NCBI GenBank assembly: GCA_963850915.1
Contig: CAWKND010000006.1
Coordinates: 372,001 to 436,000 of the forward strand
Direction of reading: 5' to 3'
Source: CAVTWH01 sp963850915
GTDB taxonomy: Bacteria > Actinomycetota > Actinomycetes > Mycobacteriales > Micromonosporaceae
DNA length: 64,000 nucleotides
The notes beneath the pieces were generated by a model. The model did no database searches. It had not been told where the DNA came from and saw only the letters and a program-made list of their open reading frames with translations. Of the stretch, positions 1-9,300 are shown piece by piece. A program made the translations under genes and the position numbers. The first letter of the stretch is position 1; the number at the start of each line of letters is the position of its first letter.

Positions 1-1
1 C

Positions 2-496
2 TTCGTCGAGTTCGAGGAGCGCATCGCAGGTGTGCTGACCGCCCGGACGTTCGGCGACGTACTGCCGTACCTGGAGGGCCTTCCGGCAATGCCCCTGGGC
101 CCGATGCCAACGCCGGCCGCGCACGCCGAGCTGAACCTGCGCGGCTCCACGCTGCGCCGGCACGGCCGCTGGGTGGTACCGGCCCGGCTGCGCATCCAGG
201 CCGTCGGCTCCACGGTGCTGCTCAACTTCACCGAGGCGGTGATCTCCACCCCGGTCGTCGAGCTCGACCTGGTACTGCGCGGCAGTACCGTCCGGATGAC
301 CGTACCGGTGGGCTCGTCGGTGGATGTGGGCGGCGTCTCGCTCATCGGGGGGAGCGCCAAGGCCCCGCACCTGCCCGAGCACCAGACCGGCGCCGGTACC
401 CACTTCGTCATCACCGGTGAAGCGCACGGCGCCACGATCCGGGCCAGGCTTCCCCGGCAATGGTCGTGGCCGTGGCAGCGGCGTCGCCGCACCTGA
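2..496 (+). CDS. DUF1707-type membrane/stress protein, C-terminal part (5' truncated)
   Basis: The reading frame is open from base 2, so the gene begins outside the window. The first visible residues (FVEFEERIAGVLTARTFGDV) match the end of the short DUF1707 domain (EFdeRv..aLaARTrgEL..L), which in actinobacteria is often joined to a membrane or cell-envelope-stress domain. The middle is beta-rich (LNLRGSTLRRHGRW, VELDLVLRGSTV). The C-terminus carries a VGGVSLIGGSA segment that resembles the repeated beta turns of LiaF-like or DUF2154-like domains, and it ends in a basic tail (RRRRT). No catalytic residue is visible. It lies tail to tail with the methyltransferase at 514 and probably marks the edge of the metabolite locus. 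Role unknown; the family call is moderately sure. Confidence 0.6.
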   Translation, partial: FVEFEERIAGVLTARTFGDVLPYLEGLPAMPLGPMPTPAAHAELNLRGSTLRRHGRWVVPARLRIQAVGSTVLLNFTEAVISTPVVELDLVLRGSTVRMTVPVGSSVDVGGVSLIGGSAKAPHLPEHQTGAGTHFVITGEAHGATIRARLPRQWSWPWQRRRRT

Positions 497-513
497 CCGG
501 ATCGCCGCTGTGG

Positions 514-1566
514 TCAGCCCGCGGCGGGGCGGTGCGCGACGATGACCCGGGGTACCAGCTTGGGACGGGTGTGCACGGCTGACTCGGTGAGGCCCTGGTC
601 GGCCAGCATCCGTTGGTAGTCGGCGGTGGAGTACATGCTGCCGCCCTCGGTGGCGGAGAGCATCAGCAGGCCCAGCAGTGCGGCGTGCCCCTCGACGGGA
701 GCCGGCTGGTCGCCTGTGGTGAACCCGGCAACCACCAGTCGGCCGTCCGGGCGGAGCACGGAAGCCATCCGCGCCACCAGTTCCCGGGCTTGAGTGGGGG
801 AGAAGTGGAACAGCAGGTTGGCGGCGACCACGACGTCGTACGGGCCACCGAGGTCGGTGCTGAGCGCGTCACCGGGCAGGAACGTCGCCCGGTCGGCGAC
901 GCCGCGCCGCTTCGCGTGCAGCTGTGCGACGTCGAGTACGGACGGCCAGTCCTGCGCCCAGATGTGCGCTCCGGCAAAGCGTTCAGCCAGCGTCCAGCCG
1001 AAGATGCCGTGCCCGCAGCCGATGTCCAGGACGCGCAGCCCTTCCCGGTCAGCGGCCCAATCACCGAGCGCGTCGGCGACGAGTCCGGCCATCGCGGTCG
1101 TGACGAACGTGGTGTGCGCGGCGAAGTCGATCCAGTACGGGTGATCCGGCGCCAGCAGATCCACCCCGGGTACCGGCGTACCCCGGCGTACCGTCCCGGC
1201 CAACTGCCCCAACGCGGTCCACTCCGGCTGGCTGGCCACCACCGAGGCGATCCCGCCGCAGTACCCGGGTGCCGTACTCACCAGCAGCTCGGCGGCGCCC
1301 GGTGCCAACGCGTACCCCCGCTCGTCGCGCAGCAGTAGCCCGACGCCGGCCGCCGAAGCCAGCAACGCCGTCAGGCCCCGTTCGTCGACGCCCTGGCCGT
1401 CAATGCCCAGCCGGCCGGCGAGTTCCCCGGCAGTGGCCGGCCCGGCCGCCAGCGGGTCGAAGAGGCCGAGTTCGACGCAGGCCCGGAGGACCGCGGTCGC
1501 CTTGTACCCGGCCATCATGGTGAACAGCCGCTCCTTGGTGAGCGGGGCGATTTCCTCTTCGGCCAC
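514..1566 (-). CDS. SAM-dependent O-methyltransferase (dimerising class I)
   Basis: About 350 residues. An N-terminal winged-helix-like dimerisation part (about 10-90, with ATAVLRACVELGLFDPL) is followed by a class I Rossmann fold. The SAM motif VLDIGCGHGIFG lies near residues 178-189 and the acidic post-motif WAQDWPSVL follows it. Length and layout match small-molecule O-methyltransferases of antibiotic clusters (the TcmN/DnrK-like plant-type family). I chose the GTG at 1566 because GAGGAAGAGG stands 7-8 bases before it; the longer frame to 1683 starts with low-quality Arg/Pro-rich sequence. It is transcribed away from the glycosyltransferase at 1949, with a 15-bp repeat array between them. 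Likely role: methylation of a hydroxyl on the aglycone or on a sugar. The acceptor cannot be read from the sequence. Confidence 0.8.
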   Translation of the reverse strand: MAEEEIAPLTKERLFTMMAGYKATAVLRACVELGLFDPLAAGPATAGELAGRLGIDGQGVDERGLTALLASAAGVGLLLRDERGYALAPGAAELLVSTAPGYCGGIASVVASQPEWTALGQLAGTVRRGTPVPGVDLLAPDHPYWIDFAAHTTFVTTAMAGLVADALGDWAADREGLRVLDIGCGHGIFGWTLAERFAGAHIWAQDWPSVLDVAQLHAKRRGVADRATFLPGDALSTDLGGPYDVVVAANLLFHFSPTQARELVARMASVLRPDGRLVVAGFTTGDQPAPVEGHAALLGLLMLSATEGGSMYSTADYQRMLADQGLTESAVHTRPKLVPRVIVAHRPAAG

Positions 1567-1948
1567 GGGTTTGCCTCTTCCTCGCGCGTCGGTTCTCCGG
1601 AGCATCGGCCGCCCGAGGGGCAGCACCGCCCGACCGGGACAGCACCTCAGCCTGTCGCGACCCGGTCCAGAATCACTCGACACCGGCCCGACCCGCGCCC
1701 GATCGGGGCGCGGGAAACCAGGGCGCGGGAAACCAGGGGCGCGGGAAACCAGGGCGCGGGAAACCAGGGCGCGGGAAACCAGGGCGCGGGAGACGGGAAA
1801 GCGTTGCGGCGGCGGGAGTCCAGCCGACCTGCATCGGTACTCCAGTGTGGGGCGCGAGTGTCATCGCCGTACAGCGTCCGAAGTCCGGCGCTCCGCTGCG
1901 GGGCGGGACGACCGCGCCCGGTACCAGCGATCCCCGGGGAGATGACAG
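1567..1948. other. Divergent intergenic region with tandem repeat array
   Basis: This 382-base gap separates the leftward methyltransferase and the rightward glycosyltransferase. It should hold both promoters, but I see no clear -35/-10 pair. Its only obvious structure is the 15-bp tandem array at 1709-1797. ORFs crossing it are Arg/Pro- or repeat-rich and look like shadows. Confidence 0.5.
1709..1797. repeat. 15-bp tandem repeat array (about 6 copies)
   Basis: The unit CGCGGGAAACCAGGG is repeated at 1709, 1724, 1740, 1755 and 1770, with a degenerate last copy (CGCGGGAGACGGG) at 1785. One copy is preceded by an extra G. There are no spacers, so this is not a CRISPR. It sits in the divergent promoter region between the methyltransferase and a glycosyltransferase. 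Confidence 0.9.
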
Positions 1949-3289
1949 ATGCGCGTGCTGTTCACAACGTCGGAGTGGCCGACGCACTACTTTCCGATGG
2001 TGCCGCTGGGCTGGGCGCTGCAGTCAGCGGGGCACGAGGTCCGGGTGGCCTGCGCGCCGTCCCAGGTCGAGCACATCTCCGGCGCGGGACTGACGCCGCT
2101 GCCGGTGATGGGTGGACCCGACCCGATGTTCAAGACCCGGCTGGCCCGGTACTGGGAAATCACCGCCGCCGGCCACCAGGTCGCCCCGGGAACGCTGCTG
2201 CACCCGGTCACCGCGGTGCCGCTGGAGCGGGTGGCCGACTTCGACTTCGGCACGTACGCGGCGCTGCACCGGGAGAACAACCTGGAGCTGATGCGCGGCA
2301 GCTGTGACCGGGTGGTCGACTTCGCCCGACGGTGGAGCCCCGATCTGGTGGTCTTCGACCCGCAGAACGTGGAGGGCGTACTTGCCGCGCGGGTGCAGGG
2401 CGTACCCGCGATCTGCCACCTCTTCGGACTCGTCGGTACCCACGAAACCGAGCCGGGACTGGACATCGTGCTGGAGGATCACAGCTCCTCCTTCGCCCGG
2501 TACGCGGTACCGGAGATGAACGCCGACCTGATCGACTACGTCATCGACCCGTGCCCGGCGAGCGCCGCCCCCGAGGTGGACCGCCCCCGGCTGCCGGTGC
2601 GGTACGTGGCCTACAACGGACCGGGCGGGGTACCCGAGTGGGCTGCCCGGCCACCGGAGTCGGGCCGGCCGCGGGTACTGATCGCCTGGGGTACCTCGCT
2701 CACCCACGTGTACGGCTCCCGCGCGTTCCTCGCCCCGATGCTGCTCGCCGCGCTCGCCGACATGGATGTCGAAGTCGTCGTCACCGCCACCGAGCGCGAC
2801 CGGGCCAGCCTCGGCGAGCTGCCGGCCAACGCCCGGCTGCTGGAGCAGTGGAGCCCACTGCGGTTGCTGCTGCCCAGCTGCGCCGCGGTCATCCACTACG
2901 GCAGCGGTGGCGCAAGCATGACAGCGACCGTGACCGGCGTACCCCAACTGGCGCTTGCCTTCTCCGCCGAACAGCGGATGAATGCGCAGCGGCTGTGCCA
3001 GGCCGGGGCGGGCTTCGTGGAGGACGGCTTCACCGCAACGCCCGAGCTGGTACGGGAGCGGGTCAACGCGCTCCTGGAGGACTCGGTACGGCAGCAGGCC
3101 GTTGCGCGGCTGCGGGCCGAAGCGCTGGACCGGCCGACACCTGCCGAACTGGTCGACACGCTGCGGGACATCGCCGAGACGGCGCCCTGGCGGGCGCCCG
3201 GCGCGGACGATCGCGACCGCACGGCGGGTGCCGCGCAGAGCCCGGCGCTGGCCGGTGCCGCCGGATACGCCGGCCACCGGCCGACGTGA
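1949..3289 (+). CDS. Glycosyltransferase, MGT/UGT (GT1) family
   Basis: 446 residues with the GT-B opening typical of antibiotic glycosyltransferases (MRVLFTTSEWPTHYFPMVPL). A C-terminal nucleotide-sugar binding half follows, with LLLPSCAAVIHYGSGGAS near residue 315 and GVPQLALAFSAEQ after it. It probably moves a TDP-deoxysugar to the cluster product. The usual HHGGAG donor motif is altered to HYGSGG, which may affect donor choice or activity; the second glycosyltransferase at 15154 keeps the classical motif. The ATG at 1949 follows GGGGAGATGACAG. The stop overlaps the GTG start of the ketoreductase, so the two are translationally coupled. No DesVIII-type helper protein is seen nearby. The C-terminal 30 residues are low complexity. 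Confidence 0.85.
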   Translation: MRVLFTTSEWPTHYFPMVPLGWALQSAGHEVRVACAPSQVEHISGAGLTPLPVMGGPDPMFKTRLARYWEITAAGHQVAPGTLLHPVTAVPLERVADFDFGTYAALHRENNLELMRGSCDRVVDFARRWSPDLVVFDPQNVEGVLAARVQGVPAICHLFGLVGTHETEPGLDIVLEDHSSSFARYAVPEMNADLIDYVIDPCPASAAPEVDRPRLPVRYVAYNGPGGVPEWAARPPESGRPRVLIAWGTSLTHVYGSRAFLAPMLLAALADMDVEVVVTATERDRASLGELPANARLLEQWSPLRLLLPSCAAVIHYGSGGASMTATVTGVPQLALAFSAEQRMNAQRLCQAGAGFVEDGFTATPELVRERVNALLEDSVRQQAVARLRAEALDRPTPAELVDTLRDIAETAPWRAPGADDRDRTAGAAQSPALAGAAGYAGHRPT

Positions 3290-4230
3290 GCGCCGCTACC
3301 CCGGGACGGGCCGTCGTCGTCGGCGGTACCGGCTATGTCGGGGCGGGCATCTGCGCACAGCTGTACGGCCACGGGTACGACGTGCTGGCCCTCGGCCGGC
3401 GTACGCCCGACCCACGCACCCCTTGGCGTACCGGCGTTCTGGACCTGCTCGACGCCGAACCGGAGACACTGCGGGACATCATCGGTGGGCACGCGCCGGC
3501 CGTGGTGGTCAACGCCGCCGGTGCGGTCTGGGGCTGCACCGAGGAGCAGATGCGCCAGCTGAACCTGGATCTGGTGCAGCGACTGCTGTTCGCGCTGCGG
3601 CGGCTGCCGCGCCCGCCGCGACTGGTACAGCTGGGCTCGGTACACGAGTACGGCGTGCAGCCACCCGCCACCCGGTTGGTCGAGTCGCTGCCGGCGCAGC
3701 CGAACACCCCCTACGGCCACACGAAACTGCTCGCCACCATGGAGGTACTCGGGGCGGCAGCGGACGGTCGGGTACCCGGCGTGGTATTGCGCGTTACCAA
3801 CGTGATCGGCGTCGGTGCGCCCCGGGCGAGCCTGGCCGGTCGGGTGGCCGGCGAACTGGCCGCCGCCGCGCGGGCCGGTACGCCGGCGCAGTTGCGGCTG
3901 TCGCCACTGCACGCCGAACGGGACTTCGTGGACGCCCGGGACGCCGCCGACGCGGTACTGCGGGCGGTACACGCGCCGGGGGTGGTGGGGCAGCTCATCA
4001 ACATCGGCAGCGGTCAGCCGGTACCGGTGCGTTCGTTGGTGCAGCGGCTCATCCAGATCAGCGGGGTGCCGGCCACGGTTGTGGAGACCGGCGAACAGGA
4101 GCCCACCCGCAGCCTGCACCTGGACTGGCAGGAGGCGGATGTACGGCTGGCCAAGGAGTTGCTCGGCTGGCAGCCACAGCGCTCGCTGGACGACTCGCTG
4201 CGCAGCCTTTGGGGCGCGGTCCGGCCGTGA
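3286..4230 (+). CDS. NDP-4-keto-6-deoxyhexose 4-ketoreductase (SDR/epimerase family)
   Basis: 314 residues, starting at a GTG that overlaps the upstream TGA (GTGA). The N-terminal Rossmann motif is VVGGTGYVGAGI, and the catalytic YxxxK appears as TPYGHTKLL after a serine-containing strand (LVQLGSVHEYG). These are the marks of extended short-chain dehydrogenases that act on nucleotide sugars. Next to a glycosyltransferase and a 3-dehydratase, the best reading is a 4-ketoreductase that fixes the C4 stereochemistry of a TDP-deoxyhexose. An epimerase role is possible but less likely. Stereochemical outcome cannot be predicted from the sequence. Confidence 0.8.
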   Translation: MSAATPGRAVVVGGTGYVGAGICAQLYGHGYDVLALGRRTPDPRTPWRTGVLDLLDAEPETLRDIIGGHAPAVVVNAAGAVWGCTEEQMRQLNLDLVQRLLFALRRLPRPPRLVQLGSVHEYGVQPPATRLVESLPAQPNTPYGHTKLLATMEVLGAAADGRVPGVVLRVTNVIGVGAPRASLAGRVAGELAAAARAGTPAQLRLSPLHAERDFVDARDAADAVLRAVHAPGVVGQLINIGSGQPVPVRSLVQRLIQISGVPATVVETGEQEPTRSLHLDWQEADVRLAKELLGWQPQRSLDDSLRSLWGAVRP

Positions 4231-4348
4231 ACGCGGCCGCCCAACAGAAGCGCGCCATCGCGCCTCGGTCAACGCTCAACGGGTATTCAAGCCGGCTCGA
4301 CAAAGCTCGGACGGGACCGAAACCTTCCTCGGGAAGCGGTGTTTGGTG

Positions 4349-5665
4349 ATGGATGACTCCAAGAGCTCTCTGCTTGAGGAAGTTCGCAAGTACCACCGGG
4401 AAATCGACCAGCAGCGCGAGTTCGTCCCCGGGGTGACGCCGGTGCTCTCCTCCGGAGCGGTACTCGACGAGGACGACCGGGCCGCGCTCGTGGAGGCGGC
4501 GCTGGACATGCGCATCGCCGCGGGCGTCGCGTCCCGCAAGTTCGAAAGCCAGTTCGCCAAGACGATCGGGCTGCGCAAGGCGCACCTGACCAACTCCGGC
4601 TCGTCGGCCAACCTGCTGGCCCTGTCGGCGTTGACCTCGCCGCACCTGGAGGACCACCGACTGGTACCCGGGGATGAGGTCATCACGGTGGCCGCCGGGT
4701 TCCCGACGACCGTCAACCCGATCATCCAGAACCAGATGGTGCCGGTCTTCGTCGACGTCGACCTGCCGACCTACAACACCACGCTGGACCGGATCGAGGC
4801 CGCCATTGGCCCGAAGACCAAAGCCATCATGGTCGCGCACACGCTCGGAAACCCCTACCCGGTCGCCGAAGTGGCGCAGTTGGCCGAGGACCGCGGACTG
4901 TTCCTCATCGAGGACAACTGTGACGCGGTCGGCTCGACCTACCAGGGCAAGCTCACCGGTACCTTCGGCGACATGTGCACCGTCAGCTTCTACCCGGCGC
5001 ACCACCTCACGATGGGCGAGGGCGGCTGCGTACTGACCGGAAACCTCGCGCTGGCAAGGATTGTGGAGTCGCTGCGCGACTGGGGCCGGGACTGCTGGTG
5101 CGAACCGGGTGAGGACAACCGGTGCATGCGCCGGTTCGACTACCAGCTCGGTACCCTGCCGCGCGGGTACGACCACAAGTACACGTTCTCCCACGTCGGC
5201 TACAACCTGAAGTCCACGGATCTGCAGGCGGCCCTGGGGCTGACCCAGTTGAAGAAGCTGCCCCAGTTCTGCGAGGCGCGCCGGCGCAACTGGCGCCGCC
5301 TGCGGGACAACCTCGACGGGGTACCCGGCCTGCTGCTGCCCGAAGCGACACCGGGCAGCGACCCGAGCTGGTTCGGCTTCGCCATCACCGTGCTGGACGA
5401 CGCCAAGTTCAGCCGGGGCGAGCTGGTCAACTTCCTGGAGGCGCGGCGCATCGGTACCCGGCAACTGTTCGGTGGCAACCTGACCAGGCACCCGGCGTAC
5501 CGCAACCGGCCGTACCGGATCTCAGGGGAATTGACGAACAGCGATATAGTGACCGAGTCGACGTTCTGGGTCGGCGTCTACCCCGGCCTGACCGCGGAGA
5601 TGATCGACTACGTCGTCGACTCGATCCGCGAGTTCGTCACCGACCACGGCGTCGACCGCGGCTGA
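4349..5665 (+). CDS. rfbH: NDP-4-keto-6-deoxyhexose 3-dehydratase, E1/SpnQ/ColD-like, PLP and [2Fe-2S]
   Basis: 438 residues of the DegT/DnrJ aminotransferase fold, but the PLP lysine is replaced by histidine (YPAHHLTMGEGG, His218-His219). That replacement is the hallmark of the E1 3-dehydratases that remove the C3 hydroxyl of a 4-keto-6-deoxyhexose. Four cysteines, Cys191, Cys249, Cys251 and Cys259, are spaced C-X57-C-X1-C-X7-C, the [2Fe-2S] motif of CDP-ascarylose E1 (AscC/DdhC/RfbH). The reaction needs an electron donor (an E3-type reductase or a cellular ferredoxin system); none is encoded in the window. The ATG at 4349 has a weak GGGAAG 13 bases upstream, and a GTG three bases earlier is also possible. 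With the ketoreductase and epimerase it implies a 3-deoxy sugar. Confidence 0.9.
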   Translation: MDDSKSSLLEEVRKYHREIDQQREFVPGVTPVLSSGAVLDEDDRAALVEAALDMRIAAGVASRKFESQFAKTIGLRKAHLTNSGSSANLLALSALTSPHLEDHRLVPGDEVITVAAGFPTTVNPIIQNQMVPVFVDVDLPTYNTTLDRIEAAIGPKTKAIMVAHTLGNPYPVAEVAQLAEDRGLFLIEDNCDAVGSTYQGKLTGTFGDMCTVSFYPAHHLTMGEGGCVLTGNLALARIVESLRDWGRDCWCEPGEDNRCMRRFDYQLGTLPRGYDHKYTFSHVGYNLKSTDLQAALGLTQLKKLPQFCEARRRNWRRLRDNLDGVPGLLLPEATPGSDPSWFGFAITVLDDAKFSRGELVNFLEARRIGTRQLFGGNLTRHPAYRNRPYRISGELTNSDIVTESTFWVGVYPGLTAEMIDYVVDSIREFVTDHGVDRG

Positions 5666-5716
5666 AAGCGTGGCACCACCCCGGGTTGGGCGCGCCGAGC
5701 AGTATGAGGAGGTCCA

Positions 5717-6217
5717 GTGACCACCGGCTACGGCGCCCGACCGGGCTACCCCCGCCGCCCGACCAGGCGGCGCAAGCCGTACAAGATGATCGCGCTGGCT
5801 GTCGGCGCGGTCATCCTGGTGTGCGGCATCGCCCTGTGCGGCCTCAACCTGAGCGATCCGACGCACCGCAAGTCGGCCGGCGCCCAGGATTCCGGCACTC
5901 AGCAGCAGGCGCCGCCGGCGGCGGGCAGCGTGGCGGGGAGTGGAGTGCCGGAAAGTGGACAGCCGGCCGGCACCCCGGTGGCCCCGCCACCGCCGACCAA
6001 CTCGGCGGTGGTTCCGAACATGGTGGGGCTCAACGCCGCCGTCGCCGGTGACCAGCTCAAGCGTCTGGGTTTCAAGAACATCCAGTACGCGTCCGGCGAC
6101 AAGCGCTACAAGCTGGTCATCCTGCCGGAGAACTGGTCGGTGACCAAGCAGTCGGCCACCGCTGGAACAGCCCTGGCGAAGGATTCACTGATCGTGCTGA
6201 CCTGCGTCAAGCCGTAG
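5717..6217 (+). CDS. Single-pass membrane protein with an extracytoplasmic PASTA domain
   Basis: 166 residues. A basic cytoplasmic N-terminus (RRPTRRRKPYK) is followed by one membrane helix (about 27-45, MIALAVGAVILVCGIAL). A Pro/Gly/Ser-rich linker then leads to a C-terminal PASTA-like domain of about 70 residues (VPNMVGLNAAVAGDQLKRLGF, then an NWSVTKQSATAGT segment). PASTA domains bind peptidoglycan or beta-lactam-like ligands and usually sit on PknB kinases or PBPs. Here the domain stands alone with no kinase. AGGAGG lies 8 bases before the GTG start. It sits between the sugar genes and the NRPS on the same strand. A role in self-resistance or in sensing a wall-active product is possible but unproven. 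Confidence 0.75.
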   Translation: MTTGYGARPGYPRRPTRRRKPYKMIALAVGAVILVCGIALCGLNLSDPTHRKSAGAQDSGTQQQAPPAAGSVAGSGVPESGQPAGTPVAPPPPTNSAVVPNMVGLNAAVAGDQLKRLGFKNIQYASGDKRYKLVILPENWSVTKQSATAGTALAKDSLIVLTCVKP

Positions 6218-6390
6218 CCCTGCCCTAGCCCGGGCCCTCGGCACCCGGGTGCGGGCGCCCCGGCGCAGCGGCGGGCGTTCAAGTGAGGTTCCAGCACTCC
6301 TGGCGAGCATGTGCGCAGGGCACCGGCTGCTTGGCGCCCGTACCGGCGTGGGGACCCCGGTACCCACCCGCGTCGCGATCGGAGATCGCC

Positions 6391-9300
6391 ATGACTAGTA
6401 CCGCGGTCAGCCCCGCGCTGATCCCGTCACGGATACCCGACGATCTGGGCAGCGGCTCGCAGGGCGGCGCCGGGCAGGAAGACACCGCCGGACGGGCCGG
6501 GCTGCTAGGCCGGGCCGCGACGTGGGCGCTGCGACTGCGCGGGCCGGTGGATCCGGATGCCTTGTCCCGCGCGGTACAGGCCGAAGCCGACCTGGGCCCG
6601 ATCGGCCGGCTGACGATCGAGCCACCCCCCGATCCTCGCCCGACAGCGGGGCCTGAGTCGGGTCAGCCTGAGCTGGCCGAACCGGAGCAGGAAGCGCACG
6701 TGCTGCACGCCCTGCAGCGTCAGGCCGACCATCGAAGCGCGCCGTGGCGGCGGCTGATCCGGCTGGCCGACAACCGTTTCCTGCTCGCCGGCCACGGCTG
6801 GCCAGCGCCCGACCCGACCGGGCTGGCCGTCCGGTACGCCGCGGAGTCATCAAGCGCCGCACAGACAACCGATCCGGCGGTACCCGACGGGCCGGGCGCC
6901 ACGCTCACCGGCGGTGAACCCGGGTCCGGCAACAGCGCGGCTTCTCCCCGGCCGGCAGCCGATGGGCAGGCACCGGACGCGTCGCAGTTCTGGCGGCAGC
7001 GGCTGTCCGGGGCGACCCGGCTCGACCTGTTCCCGGACCATCCCCGGCCGGCGCACTGGCCCTACCGGGTCGCCCTCGCCGGGCACCGGCTCCCGGCCGA
7101 CGCCACCGCAGCCATCCGCGCACTGGCACAGCGGCAGGGCGTCACCGAGCGCGCGGTACTCGTCGCCGGCCTGGTCGCCGTGCTCAACCGGTACACCGGC
7201 GAGGAGGACATCGCCGTCGGCGCCCCGGTACCCGGCGGCGGAGTATCGGTCCTGCGGGTACCCGTCAGCGGCGACCCCACCGTCGAGCAGCTACTGGACA
7301 CGAGCGGCCGGGCGTGGACGGAGCTGGTCAGCCACGGCCCGGTACCGGACAGCATCGTGCAAGCGTTGGCAGCCGGGCACCCCGCACCCTGCCCGGTCTC
7401 GGTCAGCTTCGCCACCGCACAGCCCCCCGCGTCCGGGTGGGCCGTATCCGGGGGCGCCGTGTCCGGGGGCGCCGCGTCCGGGGGCGCCGCGTCCGGGGGC
7501 TCCGCGTCCGGGGGAGACGTGCGCTTCGAACTTCTCGCAGCCGGTGCGGCGGAGCTGGCGGAGGACATCGCCGTCGAGATCACACCCGACGGTGACAGCC
7601 TCCGGCTGGCCGTACGCTACGCGGCCGACCTGTTCACCCCGGGCCGGATCGCCCGGCTGCTGCTGCACTGGGAGCGGGTACTGCGGGCGGGTGCGACAGA
7701 CCCCGCACTGCCGGTTTCCCGGCTGCCCCTGCTCGACCAGGCCGAGCGCGCATCCCTGGTAGCGCTGGGCAACGGACCTACCCGGGGATACCCGGAAACC
7801 ACCCTGCACGCCCTCGTCGCCGAGCGGATGCGCCGCAACCCGCAGGCGCTCGCCGCCATCTGCTCCGGGCAGCAGCTCACCTACGGCGAACTGGACCGGC
7901 GCTCGGCACTGCTCGCCACGCACCTGCGCGAACTGGGCGTCGGGCCGGGCAGCGTGGTCGCCGTGGTACTCAGCCGGGGACTGCACACCCTGGTGGCGAT
8001 GCTCGGCGTGCTGCGCGCCGGTGCGGCGTACACCCCGGTGGATCCGGCCTTTCCCGCCGAGCGGATCCGGTTCGTCCTGGAGGACACCGCCGCCCCGGTG
8101 GTACTCACGCTCGACGGCGTACTCGACTTCACGCCGCCGTCAGGTGTCACGGTGCTCCGGCTGGACGTCGACTGGGCCCAGATCGAAGCCACCGCAGGGG
8201 ATGCGCCGCACGACGGAGACGACGCCGGACCGGACTCGTTGGCGTACGTGCTGTTCACCTCCGGCTCCACCGGAGTACCCAAGGGCGTCCTGCTCGACCA
8301 CCGCATGATCGTCAACTACCTCACCTGGATGGTCGACGAGTGCGCGATCGGCGAGCAGACCCGGATGCTGCACTGCTGCTCGCCCGTCTTCGACCTCGCC
8401 GTCGGCGAGATCTTCGGGGCACTCGTCGCGGGCGCGTGTGTCGTGGTGGCCACGCATGACGAGGTGGTCAGCCCGGGCGCGCTCGCCGGTGTCATCGCGG
8501 CGAACCGGGTCACCCACTCGTTCACCCCGCCGACCACCCTGAGCCTGGTGGACCCGGCCGACTGCGCGGACCTGCGCTGTGTGCTGGTGGCCGGCGAGGT
8601 GGTCGCCCCGGAGCTGATCGTGCGCTGGCTCGATCGGGGTGCCCGGGTGATGAACCTGTACGGCCCGGCCGAGGCAGCCGTCTCCTGTACCTACTTCGAC
8701 TGCGTACCGGGCAGGTTCGGCTCCTCGGTACCGATCGGTACGGTCATGCCCAACCGCGCCGCCCGGGTACTGGACCGGCAGGGCGAACTCGTCCCGGTGG
8801 GGGTACCCGGCGAGCTGCTGATCGCCGGCGTCGGCGTGGCCCGCGGCTACCTCAACCGGCCCGAGCTGACTGCCGAGCGCTTCGGCACCGATCCGTACGG
8901 TGCCGGAATCGCCTACCGTACGGGCGATCTGGCCCGTTGGAACGCCAACGGCGACCTGGAATTCCTGGGCCGGCTGGATACCCAGGTGAAGCTGAACGGC
9001 CTGCGCATCGAGCTCGGCGAGATCGAAGCGGTACTGGCCACCCACCCCGACGTGGCGGTGGCGGTGGCCGCCGTGCGCTCCGACCACGGACCGGCCCGCC
9101 TGGTGGCCTACCTGACCGGCCGGGACGGCCGCCGCCCGGACACCGTCGAACTGCGTGAGCACGCCGCGCGGGTACTCCCGCCGTACATGGTGCCGGCCAC
9201 TTTCGTTGTGGTGGAAGCATTCCCGCTGGGCGCGACCGGGAAGGTGAACCGGCGCGCGCTACCCGCTCCGGCCGCCGGCCGGCCACCGCTGCGTACCCCC

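Noticed and set aside
1709..1797. CRISPR-like repeat array
   Set aside because: The units are contiguous with no unique spacers, only 15 bp long, and no cas genes are present.
2024..4272. Long minus-strand ORFs opposite the glycosyltransferase and ketoreductase
   Set aside because: They are antisense shadows of high-GC genes: no family motifs, skewed Arg/Gly/Gln composition, and the plus-strand frames carry clear catalytic motifs.
6283..6390. N-terminal extension of the NRPS frame
   Set aside because: The ATG at 6391 has a GGAG site and the preceding 36 codons lack domain likeness.
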